A program made the translations under genes and the position numbers. Below, one piece after another: positions 1 through 9,150 of a DNA stretch of 64,000 nucleotides. The notes below the pieces were generated by a model. That model was not told the origin of the DNA. It saw nothing but the letters and a program-made list of their open reading frames with translations, and did no database searches. Source of the stretch: Poseidonocella sedimentorum (GTDB lineage Bacteria > Pseudomonadota > Alphaproteobacteria > Rhodobacterales > Rhodobacteraceae); contig NZ_FOYI01000002.1 in assembly GCF_900116005.1 (NCBI RefSeq), positions 248,001 to 312,000 on the forward strand, read 5' to 3'. Numbering within the stretch: the first letter of the stretch is position 1; each line of letters opens with the position of its first letter.

Positions 1-355
1 CAGGAAGATAGTCGGTCACGCCCACAACCGGTTGCAGGCCGGTGTCTTCGAGCACCTGGTTGATGCCGGATAGCACTTCGGGAAAGACCATGTTGCTCAG
101 CGACGGAATGACCACCCCCACGAGGTTGACACGCTGGCTCGCCAGCGCCCCGGCGATCTTGTTGGGCACGTATCCCAACTGCTTGGCCGCAAGGAGCACC
201 TTCTCGCGCGTCGCCTTGCTGACATCGCCGCGATTTCGCAACACCCTGCTGACAGTCATTTCCGAGACGCCCGAGGCTTCGGAAACATCGCGCAGGGTCA
301 AGGGGCGGGGGGCCTGTCTGGTCAAGGAAGTGTCCTGGATGGATCGTGTTGGCAC
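1..355 (-). CDS. LacI-family transcriptional regulator, N-terminal part (runs off the window)
   Basis: The leftward frame encodes a LacI-type helix-turn-helix (TLRDVSEASGVSEMTVSRVL, then a hinge region with GYVPNKIAGALASQR) followed by the beginning of the periplasmic-binding-like effector domain (VGVVIPSLSNMVFPEVL). About 118 residues are present; the rest lies left of position 1. The first plausible start is GTG at 355, about 18 residues before the HTH; a TTG at 323-325 is an alternative. The effector-domain start resembles the gluconate-type GntR branch of the LacI family, so a sugar-acid regulon to the left is possible, but that is inference. It diverges from the tRNA-Arg gene. Confidence 0.85.
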   Translation of the reverse strand, partial: MPTRSIQDTSLTRQAPRPLTLRDVSEASGVSEMTVSRVLRNRGDVSKATREKVLLAAKQLGYVPNKIAGALASQRVNLVGVVIPSLSNMVFPEVLSGINQVLEDTGLQPVVGVTDYLP

Positions 356-453
356 GTATTACCGGGCTTGCGGGGGATTGTCCAAAGCAATGCGAGACTT
401 GCTTTGCGGCGCGGCCCGGGCGAAAAGGCCCCCGCCGGAGATCCGGCACGGCC

Positions 454-530
454 GGCCCCGTGGCTCAACTGGATAGAGCAGCCCCCTCCTAAGGGGCAGG
501 TTGCAGGTTCGAATCCTGCCGGGGTCGCCA
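454..530 (+). tRNA. tRNA-Arg (anticodon CCT)
   Basis: A complete 77-nt cloverleaf can be folded by eye. The acceptor stem is GGCCCCG with CGGGGTC (one G-U), the D stem GCTC/GAGC, the anticodon stem GCCCC/GGGGC around loop CTCCTAA (anticodon CCT), and the T stem GCAGG/CCTGC with loop TTCGAAT. The discriminator is G and CCA is encoded. It reads the AGG arginine codon. It lies between the divergent LacI gene and the 3' end of the cyclic-di-GMP gene. Confidence 0.96.
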
Positions 531-556
531 TCATACAGGTCGGATCGCCCGAGGTG

Positions 557-2602
557 TCAGGAGACTTTTGCCTCGGAGGCGTCACAGGCGAGCGCCCGCG
601 CCTCCTCTACCGGCATGGGTTTGCCGAAGAAAAACCCTTGCACGAACTGGCAACGCTCGCGCCGCAGGAACGAGAGCTCATTCGCGACCTCCACCCCTTC
701 GGCAAGAACCGGGATTTTCAGCGCGTTGCCGAGAAGCAGGGTCGCGCGCACGATGGCGGCGCGTTCGGAAAAGAGGTGAACGTCGCGGATAAAACCCTGA
801 TCGATCTTGATCTTGTCGAACGGAAAGGCCTGCAGCATCGCGAGAGAGGAAAAGCCCGTGCCGAAATCATCCATCGCAATGCGCACACCCATTTTCCGGA
901 TGCGATGCATGATCTTCAGCGCGTGGTCCTGATCGTCGATGATGCTCGCTTCGGTGATCTCGATCTCGAGCCGTTCGGGCGCAAGCGCGGTCTCGATCAG
1001 GATGTCGGACAACTGCTCCACGAAACTCGGCTGGGCGAGTTGCTGCGGCGAGACGTTGACCGCGATGCCGAGCGGGCGATCCCAGCGCGCGGCCTCGCGG
1101 CAGGCCGTTTTCATTACCCAAAGCCCGAGATCGCGGATGAGGCCGGACTCCTCGGCTAGGGGAATGAATTCCGACGGCGAAATCCGCCCCCGATCCGGGT
1201 GATTCCAGCGCAGAAGCGCCTCGAAGCCGACGCCCGCCCCCGTGCAGACATCGTTCTGAAGCTGGTAATACAGTTCGAGCTCGCCGCGTGAGGCGGCATG
1301 GCGCAAGTCATTGAGCAAGACCAAACGATCCCGGTTCTGCCGGTCGATCTCGGAGTTGTAGAAGATGCAATCGAACCCGGGCGTGGCCTTGGCGCGGTGC
1401 ATCGCGAGATCCGCTTTCTGGAGCAAACCGGGGAACTCCGTCCCGTCTTCGAGCGAGCTTGCCACACCGATGGCCACGCTAACCGCTATGGGCGACTCGT
1501 GAAACATGATCGGCTCGGCGATCTGCGCCAGCAGACGGTCGCAAAAGGCGCGGACTTCATCGAGGCGCCGCAACCCGGGTTTGACCACGACAAATTCATC
1601 CCCGCCGGTGCGCGCCACGACCTCGCCACTGTCGCAGCTCAGAAGCAATCGGCGCGCGATCTGAATGAGCACCGCATCGCCGGCCCGGTTTCCGCGCAGA
1701 TCGTTGATCTCCTTGAATTTCCTGAGATCTATCGAAACCACGGCGAGACGGTAGGTCGGATCTTCCGCAAGGGCTTTTGAGAAACCGTCGGCCTTTCTGG
1801 TGAGCATGACGCGATTGGGCAGGCCGGTGAGCTGATCGTGGGAGGCGATATGATCCACACGGGCAAGTGCTTCTTTCTCGACATTCGTCTCGATACTCAT
1901 CCCCACGAAACCGACGAAAAACAGGATCGTGGTCACGCCGAAAACCATGATGCCCAGCGTCGTATCCGGGAGGATCTGCTCGGGGACTTCGACAAGGGGG
2001 CTGAGTTCGATCTCGAAGGCGGTCATGCCGATGAAATGCACCGCGTTGATCGCAAGGAACATCAGGATGCCGCCGCCTATCCAGCAGTATTTCGTGGTTG
2101 GATGCTTGACGCGGTGAAATGCAAGGGCGCTGAAAATCCCGCCGAAGAGGATCGACGCCCGCAAGATCGACGCATCCCAGACAAGCTCGCCCGGCAATTT
2201 GTAGGCCAGCATACCCATGTAGTGCATCGCGGCGATCGACAGCCCAAGCAAGAACCCGCCCGCGATCAGATTGATGGCGGAGCGCCAGTAGGCCAGAATC
2301 GCGAGCGATGCGAGCACTCCCGAGAAGGCCACGGCCAGCGAAAGCAGGGTCAGGACGGGCTCGTAGCCATGCGGATACCCGGGATTGTAGGCCAGCATCG
2401 CGACGAAATGGGTCGACCAGATCGTTGTCCCGCCGATCATACCGGCGAGGAAGAGTTGCCACTGCCTGCGCCGGCCATTGCTCGTCACCATGCGGCGGGC
2501 AAGCCTCACCGTGAGCAACGATCCCATCAGGCACACCGTTGCCGCCAGAGCCACCAACCCAAAGAGGTGCTCTTGCGTAATACATTCGATCAAGCGGTAC
2601 AT
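557..2602 (-). CDS. MHYT-GGDEF-EAL cyclic-di-GMP signalling protein
   Basis: A 681-residue inner-membrane protein. The first roughly 230 residues form the seven-helix MHYT sensor with its three repeats (STHFVAML, AAMHYMGML, NAVHFIGM), a domain proposed to bind copper and sense oxygen, CO or NO. A diguanylate cyclase domain follows with an intact TGGDEF active loop (about residues 350-356). The C-terminal EAL phosphodiesterase domain has its catalytic motifs in place: FEALLRW, VNVSPQQL, LEIEITE, DDFGTGFSSL, IKIDQGF and AEGVE. Both activities could therefore be real; which dominates cannot be read from sequence. The gene stands alone between the tRNA and msrA, with an ATG at 2602. Confidence 0.95.
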   Translation of the reverse strand: MYRLIECITQEHLFGLVALAATVCLMGSLLTVRLARRMVTSNGRRRQWQLFLAGMIGGTTIWSTHFVAMLAYNPGYPHGYEPVLTLLSLAVAFSGVLASLAILAYWRSAINLIAGGFLLGLSIAAMHYMGMLAYKLPGELVWDASILRASILFGGIFSALAFHRVKHPTTKYCWIGGGILMFLAINAVHFIGMTAFEIELSPLVEVPEQILPDTTLGIMVFGVTTILFFVGFVGMSIETNVEKEALARVDHIASHDQLTGLPNRVMLTRKADGFSKALAEDPTYRLAVVSIDLRKFKEINDLRGNRAGDAVLIQIARRLLLSCDSGEVVARTGGDEFVVVKPGLRRLDEVRAFCDRLLAQIAEPIMFHESPIAVSVAIGVASSLEDGTEFPGLLQKADLAMHRAKATPGFDCIFYNSEIDRQNRDRLVLLNDLRHAASRGELELYYQLQNDVCTGAGVGFEALLRWNHPDRGRISPSEFIPLAEESGLIRDLGLWVMKTACREAARWDRPLGIAVNVSPQQLAQPSFVEQLSDILIETALAPERLEIEITEASIIDDQDHALKIMHRIRKMGVRIAMDDFGTGFSSLAMLQAFPFDKIKIDQGFIRDVHLFSERAAIVRATLLLGNALKIPVLAEGVEVANELSFLRRERCQFVQGFFFGKPMPVEEARALACDASEAKVS

Positions 2603-2728
2603 GCGCCCGGCAATCCTTAAAACCTATGTCGTTCTACCGTTTCATATCTAAACAGTTGGTATTCAGACGGCGAAAAACTCGGAGCGGGTGGCTTCAAACG
2701 ACGGGGCCTTGCCTGTCGCGGGCGCCTC

Positions 2729-2758
2729 ACCGGCTGTCACCTCCTCGTGACATCCGGT
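2729..2758 (+). other. hairpin upstream of msrA with a CTCCTC loop
   Basis: The sequence reads ACCGG-ct-GTCAC-ctcctc-GTGAC-at-CCGGT: two 5-bp arms separated by a 2x2 internal loop, closing a six-base loop. It lies in the 222-bp gap between the MHYT gene and msrA. The loop is complementary to the Shine-Dalgarno AAGGAG at 2811-2816, so an RNA-level interaction is conceivable. Nothing else was recognised in this gap. Confidence 0.35.
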
Positions 2759-2824
2759 TGCACCCTCTTGGCGCAGGGGTCCCCCTCCGTCACTCTGGGC
2801 GCAGTTCGAGAAGGAGTGTCCCCC

Positions 2825-3490
2825 GTGACCCGCAACATCGCAAACATCAAAGCCGGCGTTCTCGTCTTCGCGCTTGCGTTGGCCCTCATCCTCCCCTGCA
2901 CCGAACTTCGGGCCGCTGAGAGCCGGACGCTGACCGTCGCCGGCGGGTGTTTCTGGTGCGTGGAGGCCGATTTCGAAAAGGTCGATGGCGTGCGAGAGGT
3001 TGTCTCGGGCTACACCGGCGGGACCACGGCAAACCCGACCTACAAGGAGGTCACGCGCGGTGGCACGGGGCATTACGAGGCCGTGCAGATCGAATATGAT
3101 CCGGGTCAGGTGAGCGTCGAGACCCTGCTCGATCTGTTCTTCCGTTCCGTCGATCCGACGGATGCGGGCGGCCAGTTCTGTGACCGGGGCGAATCCTATC
3201 GCACCGCGATCTTCGCCGAGGGCGACGCCGAGACCCGCGCGGCCGAGGCCGCGAAAGCGGAGGCCGAAGCGGCTCTGGGGGTCAAGGTCGTGACCCCGAT
3301 CCTGCCCGCGGGGCAATTCTACCTCGCCGAGGACTACCACCAGAATTACTACAAAGGCACCAATCGCGTGCTGACCCGCTTTGGCTATGTCCAGCAGGAT
3401 GAGGCCTACGAGCGCTACCGCGAAGGCTGCCGCCGCGATCAACGGGTGCGCGAACTCTGGGGCTCAGCCGCGCCCTTTGTCGGGGGCTGA
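2825..3490 (+). CDS. msrA: Peptide-methionine (S)-S-oxide reductase MsrA, exported form
   Basis: Reduces methionine-S-sulfoxide in oxidised proteins. The catalytic GGCFWCVEADF motif sits about 40 residues from the start, and later family motifs include SGYTGGTTANPTY, HYEAVQIEYDP and EDYHQNYY. I chose GTG at 2825 because AAGGAG lies 8 bases upstream; an earlier in-frame ATG at 2747 lacks this support. From that start the protein is 221 residues and opens with a signal peptide (hydrophobic GVLVFALALALILP, likely cleavage after LRA), so it should act in the periplasm, where reactive chlorine or oxygen species damage exported proteins. Its last 27 bases overlap the sugar kinase gene tail to tail. 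Confidence 0.94.
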   Translation: MTRNIANIKAGVLVFALALALILPCTELRAAESRTLTVAGGCFWCVEADFEKVDGVREVVSGYTGGTTANPTYKEVTRGGTGHYEAVQIEYDPGQVSVETLLDLFFRSVDPTDAGGQFCDRGESYRTAIFAEGDAETRAAEAAKAEAEAALGVKVVTPILPAGQFYLAEDYHQNYYKGTNRVLTRFGYVQQDEAYERYREGCRRDQRVRELWGSAAPFVGG

Positions 3491-4354
3491 GGCAAAGGCC
3501 TCCACCTCCGCCAGATCGGGGATGACATCCGCCGTCCCGGCCCGTGTGACCTTGAGCGCCGCGGCCCGCATCGCAAGGCTGATCCCCTGCGCCATGCTCA
3601 TCCCACGGTCGAGCCCCGCGAGCACGTAGCCGGTAAAGGTGTCGCCGGCGCCAGTGGTGTCCACCGGGGTGACGGGCACGGCGCTAAAGCTCTGTTTCTC
3701 GCCCCGGTGATACCAATCGCACCCCGCGCCGCCGAGCGTCACGATCACATCGGTCACCCCCATCTCGGACACCGGCTTGCCCACGGCCGCGCCCAACTGT
3801 TCGGCTTCGATCTCGTTGAGGATGAGAAAATCGAGAAACGGCAAGGCCGCCCGCGCCGCCGCCGCATCGAAGGGCGCCGCGGCATAGGCCACGCGAAGCC
3901 CGAGCTTGGCGGCGGTTTCGGCCGCGTATCCCTGCGCCGATGTCTCGTTCTGAAACAGGAAGGTATCGCCGGTCGAAGCCGACGAGAGCGCGGCGCCAAC
4001 CATCGCCTCGTCAATCGCATGGTTCGCCCCGCCAAACAGCAGGATCGTGTTTTCGCCGTCCCCGTCCGCCACGGCAATGATCGCATGGCCCGTCGGCTGG
4101 GCGACCTGTGCGATATGGCGGGTGTCGACACCGTATTCCATGAGCCGGTCACGCGCCCATCCACCCTCCGGCCCGACCGCACCGATATGGGCCACATGCG
4201 CCCCGGCGCGCGCCGCCGCGACCGACATGTTCGCCCCCTTGCCCCCGAGCCCGGTGCGCAGAGAAGAACAAGCCAAGGTCTCCCCCGGGGCGGGGATGTG
4301 CGGCACGTGATAGAAGTGATCCGCGTTGATCGACCCGAGATTCCAGATGGTCAT
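3464..4354 (-). CDS. PfkB/ribokinase-family sugar kinase
   Basis: A 296-residue carbohydrate kinase. The N-terminal PfkB signature GLGGKGANMSVAAARAGA and the C-terminal ATP/anion-hole signature VDTTGAGDTFTGYVL are both intact, with the catalytic base Asp in GAGD. ILNEIEAEQLG is the usual ribokinase N-E motif. The frame stays open far upstream (to 5245), but that extension lies antisense to mutS and has no domain; the ATG at 4354 gives a normal-length protein starting WNLGSINAD. The substrate is not certain: ribokinase is the best guess, but no ribose transport genes are adjacent. Confidence 0.9.
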   Translation of the reverse strand: MTIWNLGSINADHFYHVPHIPAPGETLACSSLRTGLGGKGANMSVAAARAGAHVAHIGAVGPEGGWARDRLMEYGVDTRHIAQVAQPTGHAIIAVADGDGENTILLFGGANHAIDEAMVGAALSSASTGDTFLFQNETSAQGYAAETAAKLGLRVAYAAAPFDAAAARAALPFLDFLILNEIEAEQLGAAVGKPVSEMGVTDVIVTLGGAGCDWYHRGEKQSFSAVPVTPVDTTGAGDTFTGYVLAGLDRGMSMAQGISLAMRAAALKVTRAGTADVIPDLAEVEAFASAPDKGRG

Positions 4355-4489
4355 GCCGCCGTGCTCCTGTTCGGTCCGGGCCCCAGTTTGCACGCGGCCC
4401 CACCGGCGGGCAAGCGATGACGCACCTTCCCACTTTCCTCCCCTCGCCATGGGTTCTAAGGTCGCGCCGATCCGAACCGGGGACGACAC

Positions 4490-7126
4490 GTGAGCAACAA
4501 GGACCAGCCCGTCACGCCGATGATGGCGCAATATCTCGACATCAAGGCCGCGCATCCCGGCGCCTTGCTGTTTTACCGAATGGGCGATTTCTACGAGCTG
4601 TTCTTCGATGACGCGGTCGCTGCGAGCGAGGCGCTCGACATCGCGCTGACCAAGCGCGGCAAGCATCAGGGCGATGATATCCCCATGTGCGGCGTGCCGG
4701 TCCATGCCGCCGAAGGCTACCTGCTCACGCTCATCCGCAAGGGCTTTCGCGTTGCCGTCTGTGAACAGCTCGAAAGCCCGGCTGAAGCCAAGAAGCGCGG
4801 CTCCAAGTCGGTGGTCAAACGCGATGTGGTGCGCCTCGTCACACCGGGGACGCTCACCGAGGAATCGCTGCTTGAGGCGCGCCGCCACAACTACCTCGCC
4901 GCCTATGCCGAGGTGCGGGACGAGGGCGCGATTGCCTGGGTCGATATCTCGACCGGGGCGTTTCATGTCATGCCGTCCGCCCCCGTCCGGCTCGGCCCGG
5001 AGCTGGCCCGTCTCCAACCCGCCGAACTGCTCGTCAGCGAGGCGCAGGAAGACGCGGCCGCGACCATCGCCGAGGACATCGGCATGAGCCTTACCACGCT
5101 CGCGCGCAGCAGTTTCGACAGCACCGGCGCGGAAAAACGCCTGACCGAGTTCTTCAAGGTCGCCTCGACGGATGTATTCGGCCCCTTCACCCGGCCCGAG
5201 CTCGCGGCCATGGGCGCGATTGTCGACTGGCTCGACATCACGCAAAAGGGCAAGCTGCCGCTCCTGCGCCGTCCGCGCCGCGAGGCCCAGGGCGACGCCG
5301 TCCAGATCGATGCAGCCACCCGCCGGAACCTCGAATTGACCCGCTCGATGGAGGGTGGCCGGGCAGGCTCGCTTCTGGCCACGATTGACCGCACCGTGAC
5401 ATCAGGCGGCGCGCGGCTGCTCGAACGGCGCCTCTCCGCCCCTTCGCGCAACCTTGGCGAAATCACCCACCGGCTCGACGCGGTGGAATTTGCCGCGCGC
5501 GCTTCCGGCTTCCGCGCCGATTTGCGCGACATGCTCCGCCGGGTGCCGGATCTGGACCGGGCGCTCTCGCGGCTGGCGCTGGAGCGTGGCGGCCCGCGCG
5601 ACCTTGCCTCCCTGCGCGACGGGCTGAGCCAGGCCGAAGAGATCCACGCGGCGATCACCGCCGAAGACACGCCCGCCCGGCTCACCACCGCCGCCCGCGC
5701 TCTGGAAGGCCACGACGCCCTGCGCGAGCAGCTTGATGACGCGCTTGTCGCCGAGCCGCCGCTTCTTGCGCGCGATGGAGGATTCATCGCACCGGGGCAC
5801 GACGCCGAGCTCGACGAGGCGCGCACCCTGCGCGACGAAGGCCGCGGCATCATCGCCTCGCTTCAGGCCAAATACACCGAGCAGACCGGCGTCTCCAACC
5901 TCAAGATCAAGCACAACAACGTGCTCGGCTACTTCATCGAAACCACCGCGACGCATGCCGAAAAGATGCGCACGCCCGAGCTCGCCGAGACCTTCATCCA
6001 CCGCCAGACAACCGCCAACCAGATCCGCTTCACCACCGTCGAGCTCAGCGAGCTGGAGACGCGGATCCTCAACGCGGGCGCCCACGCGCTGGAGATCGAG
6101 AAGCGGCTGTTCGACGAGTTGCGCGCGGCGGTGCTGGCGCACGCGGGCGAGATCGGCGATGCGGCGCGGGCCTTGGCCGAGATCGACCTCACGACGAGCC
6201 TTGCCGAGCTTGCGCAGCAGGAAAACTGGAGCCGGCCCAAGATCGATGACAGCCGCGCCTTCGAGATCGAAGCCGGTCGCCACCCGGTCGTCGAGACCTC
6301 GCAGCGCAACTCCGGCACGCCCTTCATCGCCAATGATTGCGCGCTCGGACAAGAGAGCATCTGGCTGCTGACCGGCCCGAACATGGCCGGGAAATCCACC
6401 TTCCTGCGGCAAAACGCGCTGATCGCGCTTCTGGCCCAGATGGGCGCCTTCGTGCCCGCCAAATCGGCGCGGATCGGGCTTGTCTCACAGGTTTTCTCTC
6501 GCGTCGGCGCGTCAGACGACCTTGCCCGCGGTCGCTCCACCTTCATGGTCGAGATGGTCGAAACCGCCGCGATCCTGAACCGCGCCGATGATCGCGCGCT
6601 GGTGATCCTCGACGAGATCGGGCGCGGCACCTCGACCTATGACGGCCTCTCCATCGCCTGGGCCACGCTGGAACACCTGCACGACGTGAACCGCTGCCGA
6701 ACCCTTTTTGCGACGCACTATCATGAGCTTACCGCGCTCGCCGGAAAACTCGATGCGGTCGAAAATGCCACCGTGGCGATCAAGGAGCACGGCGGCGACG
6801 TCGTCTTCCTGCACGAGGTGCGCAAGGGCGCGGCGGATCGGTCTTACGGGGTACAGGTCGCGCGGCTGGCCGGCTTGCCCGAAGCGGTGGTCGCACGGGC
6901 GCGGCAGGTGCTCGATGCGCTGGAAAGCCAGGATCGCGAAGCCGGCAAGGGCGCGGCCGCGCTGATCGATGATCTGCCGCTTTTCGCCATTCCCTCGCCG
7001 CCCGCCGTGCAGGAGACAAACCCAGCCCTGGAGCGGCTCGCAGCGATCAACCCCGACGAGCTCTCGCCGCGTGAGGCCTTGCAACTGCTCTATGATCTGA
7101 AGGAAAGCGCCGGGTTCAACGCGTAA
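4490..7126 (+). CDS. mutS: DNA mismatch repair protein MutS
   Basis: An 878-residue mismatch-recognition ATPase, full length for the family. The mismatch-binding domain contains the Phe-X-Glu wedge ([12 protein letters not shown], about residue 35). The C-terminal ATPase carries Walker [14 protein letters not shown], Walker [16 protein letters not shown] and the [10 protein letters not shown] switch. A dimerisation segment ends the protein ([14 protein letters not shown]). The start is GTG at 4490, opening directly into the conserved [15 protein letters not shown]. It is transcribed divergently from the sugar kinase across a 135-bp gap and ends 11 bp from the convergent RTX gene. Confidence 0.97.
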   Translation: MSNKDQPVTPMMAQYLDIKAAHPGALLFYRMGDFYELFFDDAVAASEALDIALTKRGKHQGDDIPMCGVPVHAAEGYLLTLIRKGFRVAVCEQLESPAEAKKRGSKSVVKRDVVRLVTPGTLTEESLLEARRHNYLAAYAEVRDEGAIAWVDISTGAFHVMPSAPVRLGPELARLQPAELLVSEAQEDAAATIAEDIGMSLTTLARSSFDSTGAEKRLTEFFKVASTDVFGPFTRPELAAMGAIVDWLDITQKGKLPLLRRPRREAQGDAVQIDAATRRNLELTRSMEGGRAGSLLATIDRTVTSGGARLLERRLSAPSRNLGEITHRLDAVEFAARASGFRADLRDMLRRVPDLDRALSRLALERGGPRDLASLRDGLSQAEEIHAAITAEDTPARLTTAARALEGHDALREQLDDALVAEPPLLARDGGFIAPGHDAELDEARTLRDEGRGIIASLQAKYTEQTGVSNLKIKHNNVLGYFIETTATHAEKMRTPELAETFIHRQTTANQIRFTTVELSELETRILNAGAHALEIEKRLFDELRAAVLAHAGEIGDAARALAEIDLTTSLAELAQQENWSRPKIDDSRAFEIEAGRHPVVETSQRNSGTPFIANDCALGQESIWLLTGPNMAGKSTFLRQNALIALLAQMGAFVPAKSARIGLVSQVFSRVGASDDLARGRSTFMVEMVETAAILNRADDRALVILDEIGRGTSTYDGLSIAWATLEHLHDVNRCRTLFATHYHELTALAGKLDAVENATVAIKEHGGDVVFLHEVRKGAADRSYGVQVARLAGLPEAVVARARQVLDALESQDREAGKGAAALIDDLPLFAIPSPPAVQETNPALERLAAINPDELSPREALQLLYDLKESAGFNA

Positions 7127-7137
7127 TGCGTCAGGGC

Positions 7138-8826
7138 TCAGCCTGCGAGAGGATCGTCGAAGGAGACGGTCTCGATCGATTGCGCGGAAGAGCCGCCGTC
7201 GCGGCCGGTCAGTGCCTCGTATTGCGCGGCGATCCGGGCGATATCATCGACCAAACTGTCATAGCCGAAGCGGGACGCGTGCGAGGTCAAGGTGGTTGAT
7301 TGCGCGGTGACGAGCAGGGCCGCGAGTTCCGAGGCAACCGCGCGATCGTCTGCGGGCGCGCCGCCGCCGGTATCCGGCTCTTCTTCGGGGATGTGAACCC
7401 ACCAGTTGCGAAAGAAATCGTCGGAGATGCTGTCGCGGACGTCCTCTGCGTCAAGCGCGCCGCCGCCTTCGCTGAAGAGAACAAGTACTTCGTCGCCAAA
7501 TTCGATCCGCGCTCCGTCTGAGGTGCTTGTGACGGTTGCGTCCTCCGCCGCGTACATGCGTTGCCAGGCCGACAGGTCAAGCCGGTCTTCGCTCGGATTG
7601 TAGCCGTCGATGACATCGGTCTCACCATCCTGAGTGAAGACGAACACGTCCGCTCCGGCCCCGCCGACCAGCGTGTCGGATCCCGCGCCATCCACGAGCG
7701 CGTCATCCGACCCCGTGCCGGACAGTGTGCCGCCCAGATCATCCGCGAAGAGCGCGTCACCTTGCGGTATTTCGAAGCTCGCGAAACCGATCGCGTCGCC
7801 CGCCATCGTGCCGAGGCCGATGCGCAACGTCGTCCCGATTTGCGCCATATCGATGGAGGTCGCGCCGTCCACCGCGTCCATTTCCGAGAATGCCAGGCTG
7901 CCATGCTTGATCAGTGTTCCGTTTGCGAGGATCTCGAAGAGCCCCACGCCCTGGACGCCCGCGGTCGCCACGAAGCGACGATCCCCCACCGCTTCCGTCG
8001 CGATCAGGCCGAGCCCGAAGGCGCTGCCGGATTTGACCGAAATGTGATCGCGCGCGGCGATGGTACCGTCGGAGGTAATCTCAAGCACGCTGAGCGTCGT
8101 TGACGCGCTTTGGCTGCCCTCGCTGGCGAGCAACACATAGCTGCGATCGCCGAACTGGACACTCTCAAGATCGGTTGGCGTGGCAAATCCGAGCCCGTCT
8201 TCGGCGCTGAAACTGTCCACGTGGCTGAGGCTGTTGCTCTCTACCGAGAAGCTCGAAACCCCGTCTTCCGCGCGGCTCGAGGCGATAACATATTGCGCGC
8301 CCGAGACCTCGACGAAGGCAACTTCGTCGATCTCTTCGAGCAAGCTGGTCTCGTCATCCTGAAAAGAGGCGAGCGCGTTGAGGTAGCCGCCGGTGATGCT
8401 GTGCAGGGTGATCCCGTCGCGGTCGAGGTTGATGGACAGCAAGCTGTCATCTCCGATCCGGATCGCCTCGAACGCCGAGAACCCGCCTCCGCTCGCGTCC
8501 AGTTCGGACAGGCTGGGGAGGCCACCCGACGGGAGCGCGACCGAATAGACCGTATCCGCCGAAAGCCCGGCAAGAAGCAGATCGCCCCCGTCGCCATCGG
8601 ACGACAGGGTCGCCGAAATCGCCCCGGTCCCGGGCAGCGCAACGCTCTGGATCGCGCCCGAGAGATCCGACGTGCGAATCTGGATGCTGAGCAGCAGATC
8701 GTTGTAGCCCGAAAGGGCGAGAAGAAACGGCCTGCCGTTGACGCTGGTGAATTCCAGATCCCACTGCGACGCCTCAATCGTCTCACTGACGAGCGACAGG
8801 GTTCCAAGGAAATTCAGGTTCGACAC
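7138..8826 (-). CDS. Secreted RTX-type calcium-binding protein with repetitive N-terminal region
   Basis: About 562 residues. The first 370 residues are a repetitive beta-rich region with evenly spaced short motifs of the type LVNGRPFLLALSG, YVIASSRAEDGVSSF and FVATAGVQGVGLFE, suggesting a beta-propeller fold. A short RTX block follows (LSGTGSDDALVDGAGSDTL and VGGAGADVFVF) ending in the M10/serralysin-like DVIDGYNPSEDRLDLS. A roughly 130-residue tail contains no recognised domain. No N-terminal signal peptide is visible, as expected for type I secretion via a C-terminal signal. GTG at 8826 is preferred because GGAGGT lies 7 bases upstream; a TTG nine codons earlier (8853) is weaker. No type I secretion genes are adjacent. 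Function unknown. Confidence 0.82.
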   Translation of the reverse strand: MSNLNFLGTLSLVSETIEASQWDLEFTSVNGRPFLLALSGYNDLLLSIQIRTSDLSGAIQSVALPGTGAISATLSSDGDGGDLLLAGLSADTVYSVALPSGGLPSLSELDASGGGFSAFEAIRIGDDSLLSINLDRDGITLHSITGGYLNALASFQDDETSLLEEIDEVAFVEVSGAQYVIASSRAEDGVSSFSVESNSLSHVDSFSAEDGLGFATPTDLESVQFGDRSYVLLASEGSQSASTTLSVLEITSDGTIAARDHISVKSGSAFGLGLIATEAVGDRRFVATAGVQGVGLFEILANGTLIKHGSLAFSEMDAVDGATSIDMAQIGTTLRIGLGTMAGDAIGFASFEIPQGDALFADDLGGTLSGTGSDDALVDGAGSDTLVGGAGADVFVFTQDGETDVIDGYNPSEDRLDLSAWQRMYAAEDATVTSTSDGARIEFGDEVLVLFSEGGGALDAEDVRDSISDDFFRNWWVHIPEEEPDTGGGAPADDRAVASELAALLVTAQSTTLTSHASRFGYDSLVDDIARIAAQYEALTGRDGGSSAQSIETVSFDDPLAG

Positions 8827-8922
8827 GAGACAGACCTCCGATGAGGAGATCAATCTGATGCGGAAATGCGGCCGAACTTGGCCCGAAATGTGGCGAAATT
8901 GTGGCGTAAACCGAGACTTTTA

Positions 8923-8953
8923 GGCGATTGTTTCGCATTTAGAAACAGTCGCC
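8923..8953. terminator. 12-bp inverted repeat, possible terminator or operator
   Basis: GGCGATTGTTTC, a 7-base loop (gcattta), then GAAACAGTCGCC. All 12 positions pair when one G-U is allowed. It lies about 200 bases past the galM stop and about 100 bases upstream of the RTX start. There is no U-tract on either strand, so an operator or protein-binding dyad for the RTX gene is as likely as a terminator for the galactose operon. Confidence 0.45.
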
Positions 8954-9051
8954 GGGGCGTGCCCGGGTCAGCAAAGAGCGACTATTGCCGCGAAAACAGA
9001 GACATGAGGTGTAAACGGCGCCGCTCTGTTCTTGCTCTACAGGAGATTAAC

Positions 9052-9108
9052 ATGATCCGCGCCCCCGAAGATATCCAAATTGCTTCCAAACCCTCAAGAG
9101 AATCGTGA
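9052..9108 (+). CDS. possible 18-residue small ORF with a strong Shine-Dalgarno
   Basis: ATG at 9052 is preceded by AGGAG with 6-base spacing, and the frame runs 18 codons (MIRAPEDIQIASKPSRES) to TGA. The ribosome-binding site is better than that of most genes here, but nothing about the peptide is recognisable. It could be a small protein, a leader, or a decayed gene start. Low confidence. Confidence 0.2.
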   Translation: MIRAPEDIQIASKPSRES

Positions 9109-9150
9109 AAATTCGAAGTATCTCCGATCTCGATCCATTTCGCCCAGCGC

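Larger units (their letters stand above)
8827..9150. other. 324-bp intergenic region between galM and the RTX gene
   Basis: This is the upstream region of the leftward RTX gene and the downstream region of galM. Two things can be seen: a strong inverted repeat at 8923-8953 and a very short frame with a good ribosome-binding site at 9052-9108 (both listed separately). No clear sigma-70 promoter was recognised, and the rest has no reading frame that resembles a protein. Confidence 0.6.

Noticed and set aside
454-557. tRNA-Arg as integration site of a mobile island
   Set aside because: No duplicated tRNA 3' end and no integrase gene were found in the window; the neighbours look chromosomal.
557-2620. 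Long plus-strand frames opposite the MHYT-GGDEF-EAL gene
   Set aside because: They are antisense shadows caused by high GC at third codon positions; no domain or ribosome-binding site supports them.
4355-5245. Upstream continuation (to 5245) of the leftward sugar kinase reading frame
   Set aside because: It is antisense to mutS, contains no kinase domain residues, and the kinase domain starts cleanly at the ATG at 4354.
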